From Epiperipatus broadwayi (Eukaryota; Onychophora; Udeonychophora; Euonychophora; Peripatidae): 64,000 nucleotides of DNA. The translations under genes and the position numbers were made by a program. The first letter of the stretch is position 1. Every line of letters begins with the position of its first letter. Below, in pieces: positions 38,333-49,990 of the stretch. Location of the stretch: the NCBI GenBank assembly GCA_028023455.1, contig JAQFVV010000042.1:4295739-4359738 (forward strand), given 5' to 3'. Below the pieces are notes generated by a model, which was not told the origin of the DNA, did no database searches, and was given only the letters and a program-made list of their open reading frames with translations.

Positions 38333-38500
38333 TGTGTACAGTGCTCTGAGATGAAAAAATGGCTACTGGGATAGTATAAAATATATTTTCAAAATTTCTT
38401 TTTTTTTTTTTGAAATGTGATTGTATACAGTACTCAGAAAAGAAAAAAATGGCTGCCGAATATTATAAAATTTGCTAATTTTAATGGGTTTTTTATATGT
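38333..38500 (+). repeat. Two-unit tandem repeat (about 83 bp)
   Basis: ATTGTGTACAGTGCTCTGAG ... AAAAAATGGCTACTG ... TATAAAATAT is repeated as ATTGTATACAGTACTCAGAA ... AAAAAATGGCTGCCG ... TATAAAATTT. Confidence 0.6.
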
Positions 38501-38814
38501 TTATTTATATTTTTCTTTGGATAGAATATAATTGAAGTCATATAGTCAAATACAAAGAAGTCATGGCTCCATTGTTCATACTGCTATAAATACACATAAA
38601 TACCTATAATAGATTGCAATATTTTATATATTAAATACTACTATTACTTGAAAATCTCAGAGACCAAGTTGTTACCTATTTTTGAAGGAAGACATTATTT
38701 TGTAGATTTTGTTTAAACAAGAAGTCACACATAGTATTAGACAATTTAGACGAACAAATGATATTTCTTTTTTTGTTTGGTTCTATAGATAGCAGAATGA
38801 TGAGAGTTAATGTT

Positions 38815-38995
38815 TTCTTTTCAGATTTATCACTGCTTCCAGGTCAAGCTAGATTATGTTAATTTGTAGAATTGATCTTTTTTAAAGATTTATTACTGCT
38901 ATTTTTTGATTAGATCAAATGTTTTCTAGATTTTGTTAGTTGTACAGGTTTTTTTTAAAGATTTACTACTGCTTTCAAGTCAAATTTTCATACAC
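38815..38995 (+). repeat. Three-unit tandem repeat (units about 62 and 74 bp)
   Basis: CAGATTTATCACTGCTTCCAG, AAGATTTATTACTGCTATTT and AAGATTTACTACTGCTTTCA start successive units at about 38823, 38885 and 38959. Confidence 0.55.
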
Positions 38996-41900
38996 TTATA
39001 CGGGTGACAAATATTGAAAATTGATATGTGGGTTTTGAGAATGAAATAAAACTAGATGAAATGATTAATTTCTTTCTTGATCAAAATAAAGGGAAAATAA
39101 TTTTCTGTTTGGTTTTAATCAAAACAATATTACATTGAAGAAGTGGCAGGAAATTATTGACAATTTTAAAGCAATAAATGGGTTTTTCTTTTCTATAAAG
39201 GAACTTAAAAAAAAAAAAAAGTAATGAGATATGGTATGGTTTTTTTCTATAAACAAATGAAGACAAAATAATCACTTTGTGTTGTGATTTCAAAATAATA
39301 TTACAAGCTGTTTAAAAAACTTTAGACAATTTTAATAAACAAACTTTAGCAACTATTTTTTAAAATGTTGGTGAGGGGAAAATATGACATTCACTATTTC
39401 TTTCTGACTGTTGTTTCACTAAAAATATGAAAAACAATGTCTTAATTCAAAACCACGCATCAAATTTATTGAAAAGAAATAATTGATTGCTTTCAAACTG
39501 TTGTTTAATCAAAATCAGCAAAATATCTTTTAAAAGTATGTATCAAATTTATCATTTAGTATCTTCAATAGTGTTTGAGATTATATGATAGCCCTAAATA
39601 TATAAAAAAGTCCCCAAACATCTATCAAATGATTACTGAAATATTTATATTTTAAATATATATATACAAATAAGTTCATCTATGAATGTTTTTTAACAAC
39701 AAACATTACACTTCTCAATCTAATCTATCCATTTTAAAGTTTCTTGTCAGATTTTTGATTCACCAGCAATATCTCTTTTTAAATGAAGTCTATATTTTTA
39801 AAAACTTTGTCATTCCAAAAACTTTTAAACTATCTGGGAAAGGGGGATCTAGATATTAATGTCTAAAATAAATCACCAAACATTTTTGCAGGCCTGAAGG
39901 ATAAAATACAGAAAGATAATTTAATACAGAGAGAAAGAGATGAGGTATTTTAACAATTTATTAACTTTTAAAAGTGTAATTTTATTAAATGGAATAATAG
40001 TTATCACTTGCAGCTTAATGCTGTGGTAAGAAAGACTTGGTGATGAGCTAACTGTTCCTGAATTAATTCACAACTAAGGAAAGCAAAAAAAAACAAAAAA
40101 CAACACCTTAGCAAATAGAATTATTGAATTCAGGTTGCTATTTTAGTGTTTGAATATTATTTGATCTTCCATATACTACTGAAAAAAGTAGACTACTATT
40201 TATTAAAATAAAATAAAAATGAGTAAAAATTAAAAAAAAACAACAACAATAAGATGCCATATGTACTTTGAATCCTCTGGACAAAGGCAAAATCTAAATT
40301 ATTAGGCAACAATTTATTACAATTTGCTAGTGATACAGATTTAGCAGAAATATTTGCTTTTAAAAATCAAAGCTGACAAGTATTTGAGAGAAAGGGGTAC
40401 AAGCAATTGTCTTTCCTAGGATGCAAAATAGTTTGATGCCAGCCCTAAATAAAAACAAGTGAAAAACCATCATTTTTATTGGTGAAAATGAGAAAAAAAA
40501 TTATGCAATTTCTTTTTTAAAATGCTTAATGAACTCCTAAAATTCTTGATAAGCATTATTATATATAATAATAATAATTAAAAAAGAAAAAAAATCTTAA
40601 TCTGATTAATTAAATATAATCATTGAGCTCACCTCATTACTGTAAAGATCACATGACTTCCCAACTAACTTATAACTACATAATAAGAATTATTATATAA
40701 GAAGATTAATATAAGGACTAAATAAACTATTTTTAATAAATTTAGTTAACTTTTCTCAAATTAATTATAGAATCTGATATATTAGATTTATATAATTTAT
40801 AATAAATAAATACTTTCATCAGATACAAACACACACCCATGCCCATATATATATAGAAGTTAAAAATAATCAAGGAACTATAACAGTGTTTGGTAAAAAA
40901 GGAAGGAAGATTTAGTGACAGATTAGTATTTGTCATTACATAATTGAAAACACAATCAAACTTTATTTCAAAAAATCCTGCATACTATCCTATTTTGAAT
41001 TCCTCAATAATTTTACTGTTATATATATACTACAATTTATCTACATCCTTTTAAAGTTCTTTCCTACATCCTAAATCCTACATCATGACTTTTCCTCAAA
41101 TACTCTTTCAATTGAATTCTTTTTTAAAAAAAGCATTTCCTAAAGATTACTGACTACCTGAATAAATTATTACAAAACAATTCCTATCCCAATTTACATT
41201 TTTATTAAAAATAACTAAAATATTATTCATTTACTTTTATTTAATTATCATATGAGCACCAACTTCATCCTGGTTTGAAATAATACTTATATAAAAATAA
41301 GAATAGATATAAAAAAAGGTTTTCAATTTTACAACAATGGATTTATAATAATTTTGATAGACATCCTGTTTTCTTACTTTTTAAAAAAAATTATTTAGCA
41401 CTGCCATCTATTGTTATATTTTTAAACAAAATCAAATATTTCCAAATAAGTACAGTAATTACCATTATATTGACTCAGTCATAGAGTTTTATTGACGAGT
41501 AAATGTTACATTTTCTTAGGACAATAAAACGTTTAAGATGCTGAATCACAAAAGGATTAATTGACAATATTGTATAATGACTGTCTCCCATCCCTTATAG
41601 ATTTACATCTTAATTAACTATCTAAGAAAAGTAGGGAAAAATCCTTACAAAAGTAGTAGTGGGAAGCAGATTTACTATTAACAGTTTAAAGTTACCATTG
41701 AATAATAGTGATGAGTATCAGAATTAAGAAACAATCTTAAATGCTTTTGTACCAACTACTACAGAGAACTAAATGAGTAAACTATTGTAATATGTATCCT
41801 CATGAGTAAAATCTTGAATCATCAGAAATGACAAACTACTATGGATAAGCTACATATCACCAGTATAATAAATTAATTTAAACAAAGAAGAATTAATGAA

Positions 41901-42767
41901 CAAATGGAATGAGTTTGAAAATAAAACAAATTAATACCAATGATAAATAATAACACTGAGTTTATAACTTACTCAAAGTATTTGTTGAAATAATAAAGAA
42001 CTTTTAATTACTATTTTCATTTCAATGCTGATTTACAAATGCTAATAAACAATAAATAAAATGCTATAAACATGTATACAGATATGTGAATGATTCCAGT
42101 TCACAATTTAATAATTATTGAATACAAATAACCATATGTATAAATTACTGTATTATTTATTAATAATGACATAATTCACAATACAATTCTCATCATCCTA
42201 ATTATTTAACTATCAATTTTGGTTCAATATCTATTTCTGTGTTCTGTATTAAATCTTGGGCAATGTTCTGGATGCAAAAATTGATATAATATTATCAAGA
42301 ATTAGACATACTAATAAAACTAGTATTAACTTTAGTTATAAACAGAGGAAACAAACAATAGAATTCCAGAATTAATGTTAGTATTAAATTTCAACCATTA
42401 GCATATCATATCATGCTTCCTTTGGGCTAGCAATATATCACTCATATTTTATGTGGCATATCATGCAAATATACCAAGAGAACAATAAGAAGGTTTAAAA
42501 TTTTCAAGGTTAATTTGGATTGTTACATTTTGCTTTACAATTATGAATCTTACTCCACTAACAATTTTGACATCATCCACTCTAGATAAATATAGTAATG
42601 ATTATCATTAATCATTTATTAAACTAGAGATTGTCTCAAGGTCAGATATAAACCTCAGTCAAAGATTAATATATCTGAAAAACTCTCCATATAGTAGTGC
42701 CAGCCAATGCAAATCAGAGTAATCAATCAATGCAGAACGTCCGCATCTAGTACCTACTCATCCATTA

Positions 42768-42809
42768 TTCCCAGATTAGTTTCTAGATTGTGGCTTTCAT
42801 CAGTGAAGA
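42768..42809 (-). ncRNA. Hammerhead-like motif, partly decayed (FB-A copy 2, left arm)
   Basis: Minus strand: TCTTCA, CTGATGA, helix II AGC/TCT, GAAAC, TAATC, TGGGAA. The core is intact, but helix I has one mismatch and two wobbles and helix III is broken (AC against AT). Confidence 0.42.
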
Positions 42810-42956
42810 TATTTGTATCTGAGAGCACTGCACATAGATCTTAGGATGTAATGCTACTCTCTAGCAGCCATCTTTTACCTATTTAGTTAAGTATAAAGCT
42901 ATGAGAGGGTTGCATTATATTCTAAGATCAAGATACAGTGCTCTCAGATCCAAAGT

Positions 42957-42998
42957 TCCTCACTGATGAAAGCCACAAACTAGAAACTAGTCTGGGGA
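42957..42998 (+). ncRNA. Hammerhead ribozyme-like motif, best copy (FB-A copy 2, right arm)
   Basis: Helix I: TCCTCA (42957-42962) pairs with TGGGGA (42993-42998), with one G-U wobble. Core CTGATGA (42963-42969) touches helix I directly, as it should. Helix II is AGC/ACT with two pairs and a C-A mismatch, flanked by an unusual A-A opposition at 10.1/11.1. GAAA follows (42983-42986), with a minimal helix III AC-TA-GT and cleavage-site C at 42992. All invariant core residues of the hammerhead consensus are in place. Weak points: the A-A mismatch and weak helix II. Such short helix III forms in other animals are thought to act as dimers. Activity is untested. Confidence 0.62.
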
Positions 42999-43325
42999 TA
43001 TTGGATGAGTAGGCACTAGATAGTAATTTTATGTACAAACCTTCTTGCATCCACTGATTACTCTGGCTTGCACTGGATGGCACTACTGTAGGAAAAGTTT
43101 TGTCTATGTTTTATCAGCTTGTGTAAGTATAGAAAATGATCATTTGATGCTTAATGGATTAATATATCTGATTTTTTAAATAATTAAACACACATGCACA
43201 GAGTTATTCACACTTCTCTTTTCCAGGTATAATATCCTTTTTTATAAGTATAATAAATAAATAACCTCCACACTATCACACCCTCTTTTTAAATCATTTG
43301 AATAAAAATACAATTAAAGACAAAT

Positions 43326-43385
43326 GACCCCCAAGATGCATTTCATGCTGAATCAGCACTTATCAGTTGGCTTAATTTGGAAAAT
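43326..43385 (+). repeat. Dispersed repeat (shared with 8042-8105), copy 2
   Basis: Contains ATGACCCCCAAGATGCATTT and CTTATCAGTTGGCTTAATTT, parallel to the 8-kb copy. Family unknown; both copies are too short and diverged to define ends. Confidence 0.45.
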
Positions 43386-43472
43386 AATATATTCTAAAAG
43401 AGTACACATGATTCAAATGTAAATACCATAGATAAAATATTCACAGCAATTAAATAAAAAAATATCCACCAT

Positions 43473-43584
43473 GTCAAGTGTTGTTAGCCGAGAGGTCAGC
43501 ACAGCCGCCTTGCAAGCAAACAATTGGTTGCAGACGGTTGTTGTGGGTTCAACTCCTGGCCAATGCTATGACATATGGAAAAGA
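43473..43584 (+). repeat. Short tRNA-like SINE, copy 3, with 13-bp target-site duplication
   Basis: Starts GTCAAGTGTTGTTAGCCGAG, with A-box TAGCCGAGAGGTCAG and B-box GGGTTCAACTCCTGGCC, ending GCTATGACATATGG and an A-rich tail. It is flanked by AAAAAAATATCCA at about 43456-43468 and 43585-43597. Length (112 bp) is almost the same as copy 2 (111 bp), so the full element seems to be a tRNA-like head plus a short tail with no separate body. Confidence 0.85.
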
Positions 43585-44029
43585 AAAAAAATATCCATCA
43601 TTTAAAAATTTTTTTTAGTCCACTAGGATACTTATTAAATATATTCTATACTTTAAAGTTATGGTATATGTCAGGCTATTTATATGGGAGTAAATATATA
43701 TATAATTACTACACTGGGTTTTAAAAAGGAGAGTATGAGAAGAATAACTTTCAATATAAAATTTTGCTTCATTACTACATGCACTTTAATGAAATTTTGA
43801 ACTTTTTACTGAATTGTATTTATATTTTAATTATCAGCTGCAGCAGCAGTAACCATTCGCAAACAGATGTGGCCATTCAAATCCTAAGAGAAAAATACAA
43901 AATAAAAATCATAACAGTAGTAATATGGTAGATATAAATTTTATGATGACTATAAAAACCAATTCATGAATCATAAATACATTCACATATAGAACATGCT
44001 GATATAATATTCTATTTATTTGATATTTT

Positions 44030-45660
44030 GTGATGCTGTCTTTTAACTTCTGCAGAATATTTTTCTTCCTGAAATATTTCTATAGCATGTCTAATTGTAG
44101 TTTTCCAATGTGTTTTTAATTCTCTGCTCTATATTCCTGATGATTCCCCTTTAGAATGTCTTCGAGATAATCTTTATAATATAAATAGGATCTATCCCTT
44201 CCACAAAAACCATACTCACGTTCACAAAAGAACACCCTTTTATCAATTAATTCATTCATTTCACATGTCTTATCCAATAAGGATGGAATTCTATAATTGT
44301 GCACTCTATAGAATCATTTCCAGAAAATTGGATTTATGATCTCGCCATGGTATTTTCACAATGTTATGGAGCATCCTTAAATGAGACTTTTCTAATGCCT
44401 ATATCCAAATTTCACATTCATACAATAAATTAGATAAAATAACAACTTTATGTGATGAAATACTATATCTTTTAATTTATTAAAAGCAGCTGTAGCATAT
44501 TGAAGCCTGTGTTGGATCTCAACATCTAACTCCTTTAACTCCATCTTTCCACTTATAAAACTACTAACATGTTTAAATCGGTTTATATTCTCAAAATAAA
44601 TAACTATCAAGCTGACAGTTATTAAGAATTTTTTTTTCATCACTGACTGATAAAAAAAAGTTTTTAAAACATTAATCAATACACCAAGATCTTTACAAGT
44701 TGCATTCAAAATATTAAGAACATTCTGTAAATCATCTTTTGAACTGGAAAAAATAGTGCAATCATCAATGTACTGTAAATTCAGAATCCAAAAAAATAAT
44801 GTTCTTGTTTTTACTTTTAATCAATTCAAATTAAAAATTGCATCATCAAATTTGTATCATACTTTGATCCTCATCTGATTAAACCACCTATAAATAATTG
44901 CCAAGACTACTGTCATAAAAATTGAAAACAATATTGGAGCAAGTACATATTTCTTGTTTAACAGCCGTTTTCATTTCAAATACCTCAGATTTCCCATCTG
45001 TAGTAATAATACTTCTTCTCATTCCATCATGTGAAGCTATATAATAAATAAATTTTAGTGGATAACCAACTAATTTAAAACAATGCCATAGACCTGTCCT
45101 ATTAATTAAATCATTTGCCTTGACCAAATCAATAAAAACAATATATAAATAATTCTTTTGTTTCTGATATTTTTCTTGTATTTGCTTGGCAACAAAAATC
45201 ATATCTGTAGTATTTCTTGATTCCCTAAAACCACACTGAATCTCTCTCTAGTAATTATTCATCTATAACTGGAAGTAACTTATTCACCAAAATTTTGGAA
45301 AGTATTTTTGTTGTAATGGATAATAATGGTATTCCACGATAACTACTGCGTACTCCCTTAGTTTTTAAAAATTGACACAATAAAAGCATTCTTAAGATCA
45401 AGTCGCATAACATCATAAGCCTAGATATTCCTAAAAATTCCAATATTTTTGAAGCTAATATATCACCATCATATTCTAAAACTTCTCCAGGTATTTCATC
45501 AGGACGTGCAGTTTTCCATTTTTAAGATTACAAAGAACTGTTTTTGACTTCATTAAATTGAATATATTTGTCCAAATCTAAATAAGTAAATAAAATGGAT
45601 ATATCACTAAAAGCCATCATCTCAATTCTTGTATCATTATTCAAAAGATGATCAAATACT
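44030..45660 (-). pseudogene. LINE reverse transcriptase remnant, broken into several frames
   Basis: Minus-strand blocks in protein order: K-W-K-T-A-R-P-D-E-I-P-G-E-V near 45500 (family G-K-x-P-G-P-D-x-I-P-x-E); YRGIPLLSITTKILSKIL near 45300; IVFIDLVKANDLINRTGLWH near 45120, where the catalytic-region F-x-D-x-x-K-A-F-D now reads KAND; a HDGMRRSI...VKQ block near 45000; QHRLQYATAAFNKLKDIVF near 44500; and a C-terminal tail WKTTIRHAIEIF to 44030. Stops and frameshifts separate the blocks, so it is inactive. Non-LTR clade not determined. Confidence 0.8.
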
Positions 45661-46404
45661 CTTTCCACCTGTTCAAAATATCACCAACTTCACATAAGAG
45701 TGCCACTTGCCAGGCCCAGGTGTTGCTTTCAGTGTATCAAAAAAAAAAAAAGATCTAGAATGATAACAATCAGTAAATGTTTGTATCTTCTTTGCAGTTT
45801 TAAATCACCAATCATTTTTAATCCTTCTTATCAGTCATTGAATTTCTTCCTTCAGATCTTTATATTTATTATGAAACTTCACATTTAATCTATTATTTTG
45901 ACAAGTAGAAAATATCACATTTTCTTTTAATTAAATCCTAATAATAAGATCATTGTCAGAAAATGAGTCATGATTTTTCCTTTTACTGAACCCAATAGTA
46001 CATTTGCTTATACCTGTAACACACTCCTTAAGAGAATTTCATACTTCAGGAATAGGTGTTGAAAATTAGTACATATAGAAAGGTAGAGTTAACATATTAT
46101 TTTAATAACACAAAAATAATATATAATAGTTTTAAATTAAAATGTAAGGCAGTCAATTCTATTAATAAAAAATAGAATACAAATTCACTAAAATAATATT
46201 GTTGATGGTTATAGTATAGATTAGTTTTTTCAATGTTTGAGAATAAAATGAATATTTAGAATTTCATAAATATTTCTAACCATGTTATCTCAAATAAAAG
46301 AGTGCAAAAGTTTTATTTTTTATTTATTAAAAATATAATATTAAACTTAAATGACAGAACTATATGCTTACATTCCTTTAATAATAAACATTTTTTTATA
46401 TTTT

Positions 46405-46977
46405 AAAATATAAAAAATAAACTTAAAAATGAAGTTAAAAAAGAGAAGTTATAAATAAATATAATAAAAATATGCTAAACGTTTTCGAGGATCCATGCCT
46501 CATAATCATAGCTTTCATAAAAATACATAATAAAATATATACAAAGATATATAAAATTAGCATGTGTTACGTGGACCATTTCTTCGATATATCAAAGCAA
46601 GTGTCTTTTCTATTTATAGCATTAATATTTCCATTAATATAGAATGCTTCTTTTATTTTCCTCTTATGATCATTTGATTCAGAGCATAAAATTACAGGAT
46701 TGGAAGGAATAAAATTGTGTATATTGTTGTTCTTCTGAGCTCTCTTGTAAGTGTACATGTGTTGAGCAAGCCTAGTATTAACAGTAGCTCTAGTTTCACC
46801 ATAATATACACCAAGACATTTTTCTTGAAGACATGAAATGGAATAAACTACATGAGGGGTGAATGAACGATCAATATGATCTTTTGAGTTGTTGATCAAT
46901 CTATTAGAATTAGGAGGAGTTCTAAATCCAATTTTAAACTTATTGAATAATGCTTTAGTTAATTTGTTAGATATTTT
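46405..46977 (-). pseudogene. Penelope-like element fragment, GIY-YIG endonuclease end, left (inverted) copy
   Basis: On the minus strand a frame from about 47010 reads VQLPRITIPYISKISNKLTK, then FKIGFRTPPNSNRLINN and VVYSISCLQEKCLGVYYGET, RATVNTRLAQHMYTYKRA, to a stop at 46567. This is the linker plus GIY-YIG nuclease domain of Penelope-like retroelements (VVY for GIY, YYG for YIG, then a Cys pair and the conserved Arg of TRLAQH). About 14 residues (the SSVFLEHSMKSG segment, with the catalytic-region Glu and a His) are deleted compared with the right copy. The reverse transcriptase is absent. Sequence after the stop down to 46405 is shared with the right copy. Confidence 0.85.
46480..46521 (-). 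ncRNA. Hammerhead-like remnant, left Penelope-like copy
   Basis: Same sequence as 47546-47586 on the other strand (GCTATGATTATGAGG ... CCTCGAAAACGTTTAGC), unchanged between the two fragments although other parts differ. Confidence 0.36.
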
Positions 46978-47044
46978 GGAAATGTAAGGAATAGTAATTC
47001 TAGGAAGTTGAACACATGGTACAACACTATTTATTTTATTATGG
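46978..47044 (-). other. Spacer between the two Penelope-like fragments
   Basis: This 67-bp stretch is the centre of the inverted repeat. Its left part continues the coding sequence of the left copy (VQLPRITIPYIS), which the right copy lacks, so the right copy is cut 5' to ISKISNK. Confidence 0.7.
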
Positions 47045-47660
47045 AAAAATATCTAACAAATTAACTAAAGCATTATTCAATAAGTTTAAAATTGGATTTA
47101 GAACTCCTCCTAATTCTAATAGATTGATCAACAACTCAAAAGATCATATTGATCGTTCATTCACCCCTCATGTAGTTTATTCCATTTCATGTCCTCAAGA
47201 AAAATGTCTTGCTGTATATTATGGTGAAACTAAAGCTACTGTTAATACTAGGCTTGCTCAACACATGTACACTTACAAGAGAGCTCAGAAGAACAACAAT
47301 ATATCTTCTGTATTTTTGGAGCATTCCATGAAATCTGGACACAATTTTATTCCTTCCAATTCTGCAATTTTATGCACTGAATCAAATGATCATAAGAGGA
47401 AAATAAAAGAAGCATTCTATATTAATGGAAATATTAATGCTATAAATAGAAAAGACACTTGATTTGATATATCGAAGAAATGGTCCACATAACACGTGCT
47501 AATTTTATATATCTTTGTATATATTTTATTATGTATTTTAAAGAAAGCTATGATTATGAGGCATGGATCCTCGAAAACGTTTAGCATATTTTTATTATAT
47601 TTATTTATAACTTCTCTTTTTTAACTTCATTTTTAAGTTAATATTTTTTATTTATATTTT
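47045..47660 (+). pseudogene. Penelope-like element fragment, GIY-YIG endonuclease end, right copy
   Basis: The plus-strand frame (open from 47016, element sequence from 47045) reads KISNKLTKALFNKFKIGF, RTPPNSNRLINN, VVYSISCPQEKCLAVYYGET, TRLAQHMYTYKRAQKNNN, SSVFLEHSMKSGHNFIPSN and ends RKDT with a stop at 47460-47462. The GIY-YIG domain looks complete here: VVY...YYG, Arg of TRLAQH, Glu of LEHSMKSGH, with Cys and His residues placed as in the zinc-binding variant of Penelope elements. The reverse transcriptase is missing, so it is a 5'-truncated copy. The 3' non-coding part to 47660 mirrors the left copy and carries a hammerhead-like stretch. Confidence 0.87.
47546..47586 (+). ncRNA. Hammerhead-like remnant downstream of the Penelope-like ORF
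   Basis: GCTATGATTATGAGG, loop CATGGAT, CCTC, GAAA, ACGTTTAGC: a strong helix II (GAGG/CCTC) directly joined to GAAA, a short self-complementary helix III region, and GCT/AGC for helix I. The CTGATGA half of the core is not canonical (ATGATTAT). Hammerhead motifs are known in Penelope-like elements, which makes a decayed ribozyme plausible. The left copy has the same stretch on the minus strand at about 46480-46521. Confidence 0.38.
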
Positions 47661-49948
47661 ACGGGAAGTAATTTATTTTAAAATATAATAAATTACTAGA
47701 ATATACAAGACTCCACAAACTATTCATAGTTTCAATAATCCACAATTTAAAAAAATAGAAATTTATAATTATAAATCTTATAATATGATCCTCCATAAGA
47801 ACTGTCACAAATCATTTCTCATTTAATCTTTTCATTAATCATGCCTTTGCTCTCTTTCTTGATTAATTGTATTTTTTCATAATTGCATTATTCCATTTTT
47901 TTGTCAATTATTTTTGTTGATGATTTAATGTGTATGTAAACTGAACTTTTGATTGTAAAATCAAACAGATCAAAAATTTAACAAAAACATTTTTTGCTTA
48001 TATTTTAATTTGTATCTGACAAATTTGCCATATATTTTAGCTCTCAAAATCACTGATTTTTTAATGTCATTACAATTGAATTTCTCTGTAAGTTCAACAA
48101 ATGGTAATAAAAATTTGATGCTTATCTGATTATCATTGAATTTTCCACTCCAAGATTTTATCCACCACTCCTTTGACTTTTGATATGAATTTTTAACTCC
48201 AGCTGCTTATAAAATTCATGATAAAAATAATAATCCTCTTATGATAAAATTATTGAATTATAGGAGAGAGAGAGCTTTGAATAATTTACTTTATTAACAT
48301 ATAAATAAATTTCAATAGATTTTAAAGTAGATTTGAGTGAGATTTTTTTTTTAAGAGACTTAATTAAAAGTATAATAAACCACATTAGGTGTTTATTTAT
48401 CATTTTCTAAAAAAAGCTACTCTGATAAGTTCAATCATAAAGTTAAAATCTTGGGAAATTTGCTCAAACCATTTAATATACCAAAATGTTTGAAAATATG
48501 TAATAAAACTTAATTTTATTATTATCTGAATATGAATAATCAGTAATCACTTGAAGATTGAATCACTAAGGTTGTTTATGATTAACTTATGGAGTTCAAA
48601 AGTTTTATTTGACAAGTTCTTACTCATACTCATCACTTGATTTGGGAATGCGCATGTAATGAACTGGACTGTTGTATAATGGATAAATAGATCATAATTT
48701 TATCAGGCATTTCAGTGCAAAATAATTTAATTATTGCAATAACAAAGAAAAGGATATCTGTCAGAAATATATCAATACCATCCTATCAAAAATATCTTTC
48801 TTAGTAAAATCTTTAAATGAGCAATCCAAATATTGTGAAGCATATTATGCCCAAAAGGAAAAACTATTTTATTTCTACTGTACATCAGCTGTATTGGTTA
48901 ATCAATCTGCACATGTGAAAAAAAAGAATGGATGCCTCTTGTAGAATCATTGGATATACCATCTTTGCATTCCATAATAAAAATAGATTTAATCTTATGT
49001 GCAATAATATTTAAAAGATCATTTCTGTTAAATTCCTATCTGATCAGAACATTTAGATCATGGCAAACAACAAAATTTCTGGTGATAGAGTCATGACAAA
49101 AATGCTCATACAAAAAAGTTTTCAGTTTTTCAAAATAACTTAAAAGTGAAAAACTATCAATTTGTCAATTCTAATTTAATCCATCAATATCAACAAAAAT
49201 TATCATTTTAATGATAACAACTGCAAGAATTTAAGGGGATCAGACATTTTCTAATAAAACAAAGATTTCTAACAGATATTAATATATATGATATTTATTC
49301 CTTGAATTATCTAATGTTTTTTTAAGCTTAGTAAACATTATTATGGGTTCCAGAAGCAAATCATTCATTGTTTTCCTATTTTTGTGAAACAATACTGGTG
49401 TAAAGATGTACAGATTCTTTAGAAATTTTTTTAATGTTTTTTCCCCTTTCTATATAAAGAAAGATTTGCAATTTTGGCAGTATTCATGATCTTCTCTGCT
49501 AGTTCAAATTACTATACTGTTTCAAGATTTTACTTGCAAAATTGATTATCCAAAATAAAACTTTTAGGTTGATAGTTGTGCTTAGATTTGAGATTAGCAT
49601 CACATGTGGTTTTTTTATCTGTTCACATGATGATTATTCTTTTAACTTCACCATTAATTAAATTCACTTTATACTATTGCTTTCAACTTCAGAAACACTT
49701 ATTTTATTGATGAATAATTAGTAAATACTACATTAGCCACATTGAGGCTATCACATCCAAATACCAACAATTAAAATGGATATAGTAGTATTAAACCACT
49801 AAACCACATGATGACCATTCTTTATGCTTACACAAGCTGTTTACAGAGGGTAAACTTTCCATAAAGTAGCGCCATTCAGTGCAAGCCAGAGTAATCAATG
49901 GATGCAAGAATGTTAGTGCATAAAATCCCTATCTAGTGCCTACTCATA

Positions 49949-49990
49949 TTCCCAGACTAGTTTCTAGCTTGTGACTTTCATCAGTGAGGA
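49949..49990 (-). ncRNA. Hammerhead-like motif (FB-A copy 3, left arm)
   Basis: Minus strand: TCCTCA, CTGATGA, helix II AGT/GCT (A-U, G-C, U-G), GAAAC, TAGT, C, TGGGAA. Compared with GGC/GCC in copy 1, both sides of the first helix II pair have changed (G-C to A-U), which is what a conserved helix would show, although two independent transitions cannot be excluded. Confidence 0.52.

Larger units (their letters stand above)
42677..43155. mobile_element. Long foldback element FB-A, copy 2 (shorter arms)
   Basis: Starts GAAAAACTCTCCATATAGTA and ends after GGAAAAGTTTTGTCTATGTT plus the terminal block AATGATCATTTGATGC. The centre has been deleted: the left arm stops after CAGCCATCTTTTACC and the right arm resumes at GAGAGGGTTGCATTATATTC. 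It has diverged more than copy 1. Both hammerhead-like motifs are present (42768-42809 minus, 42957-42998 plus), and the plus-strand one is the best preserved in the window. Confidence 0.82.

Noticed and set aside
48000-49780. Possible transposase or reverse transcriptase remnant
   Set aside because: Some minus-strand stretches look protein-like but no motif could be matched to a family with confidence.
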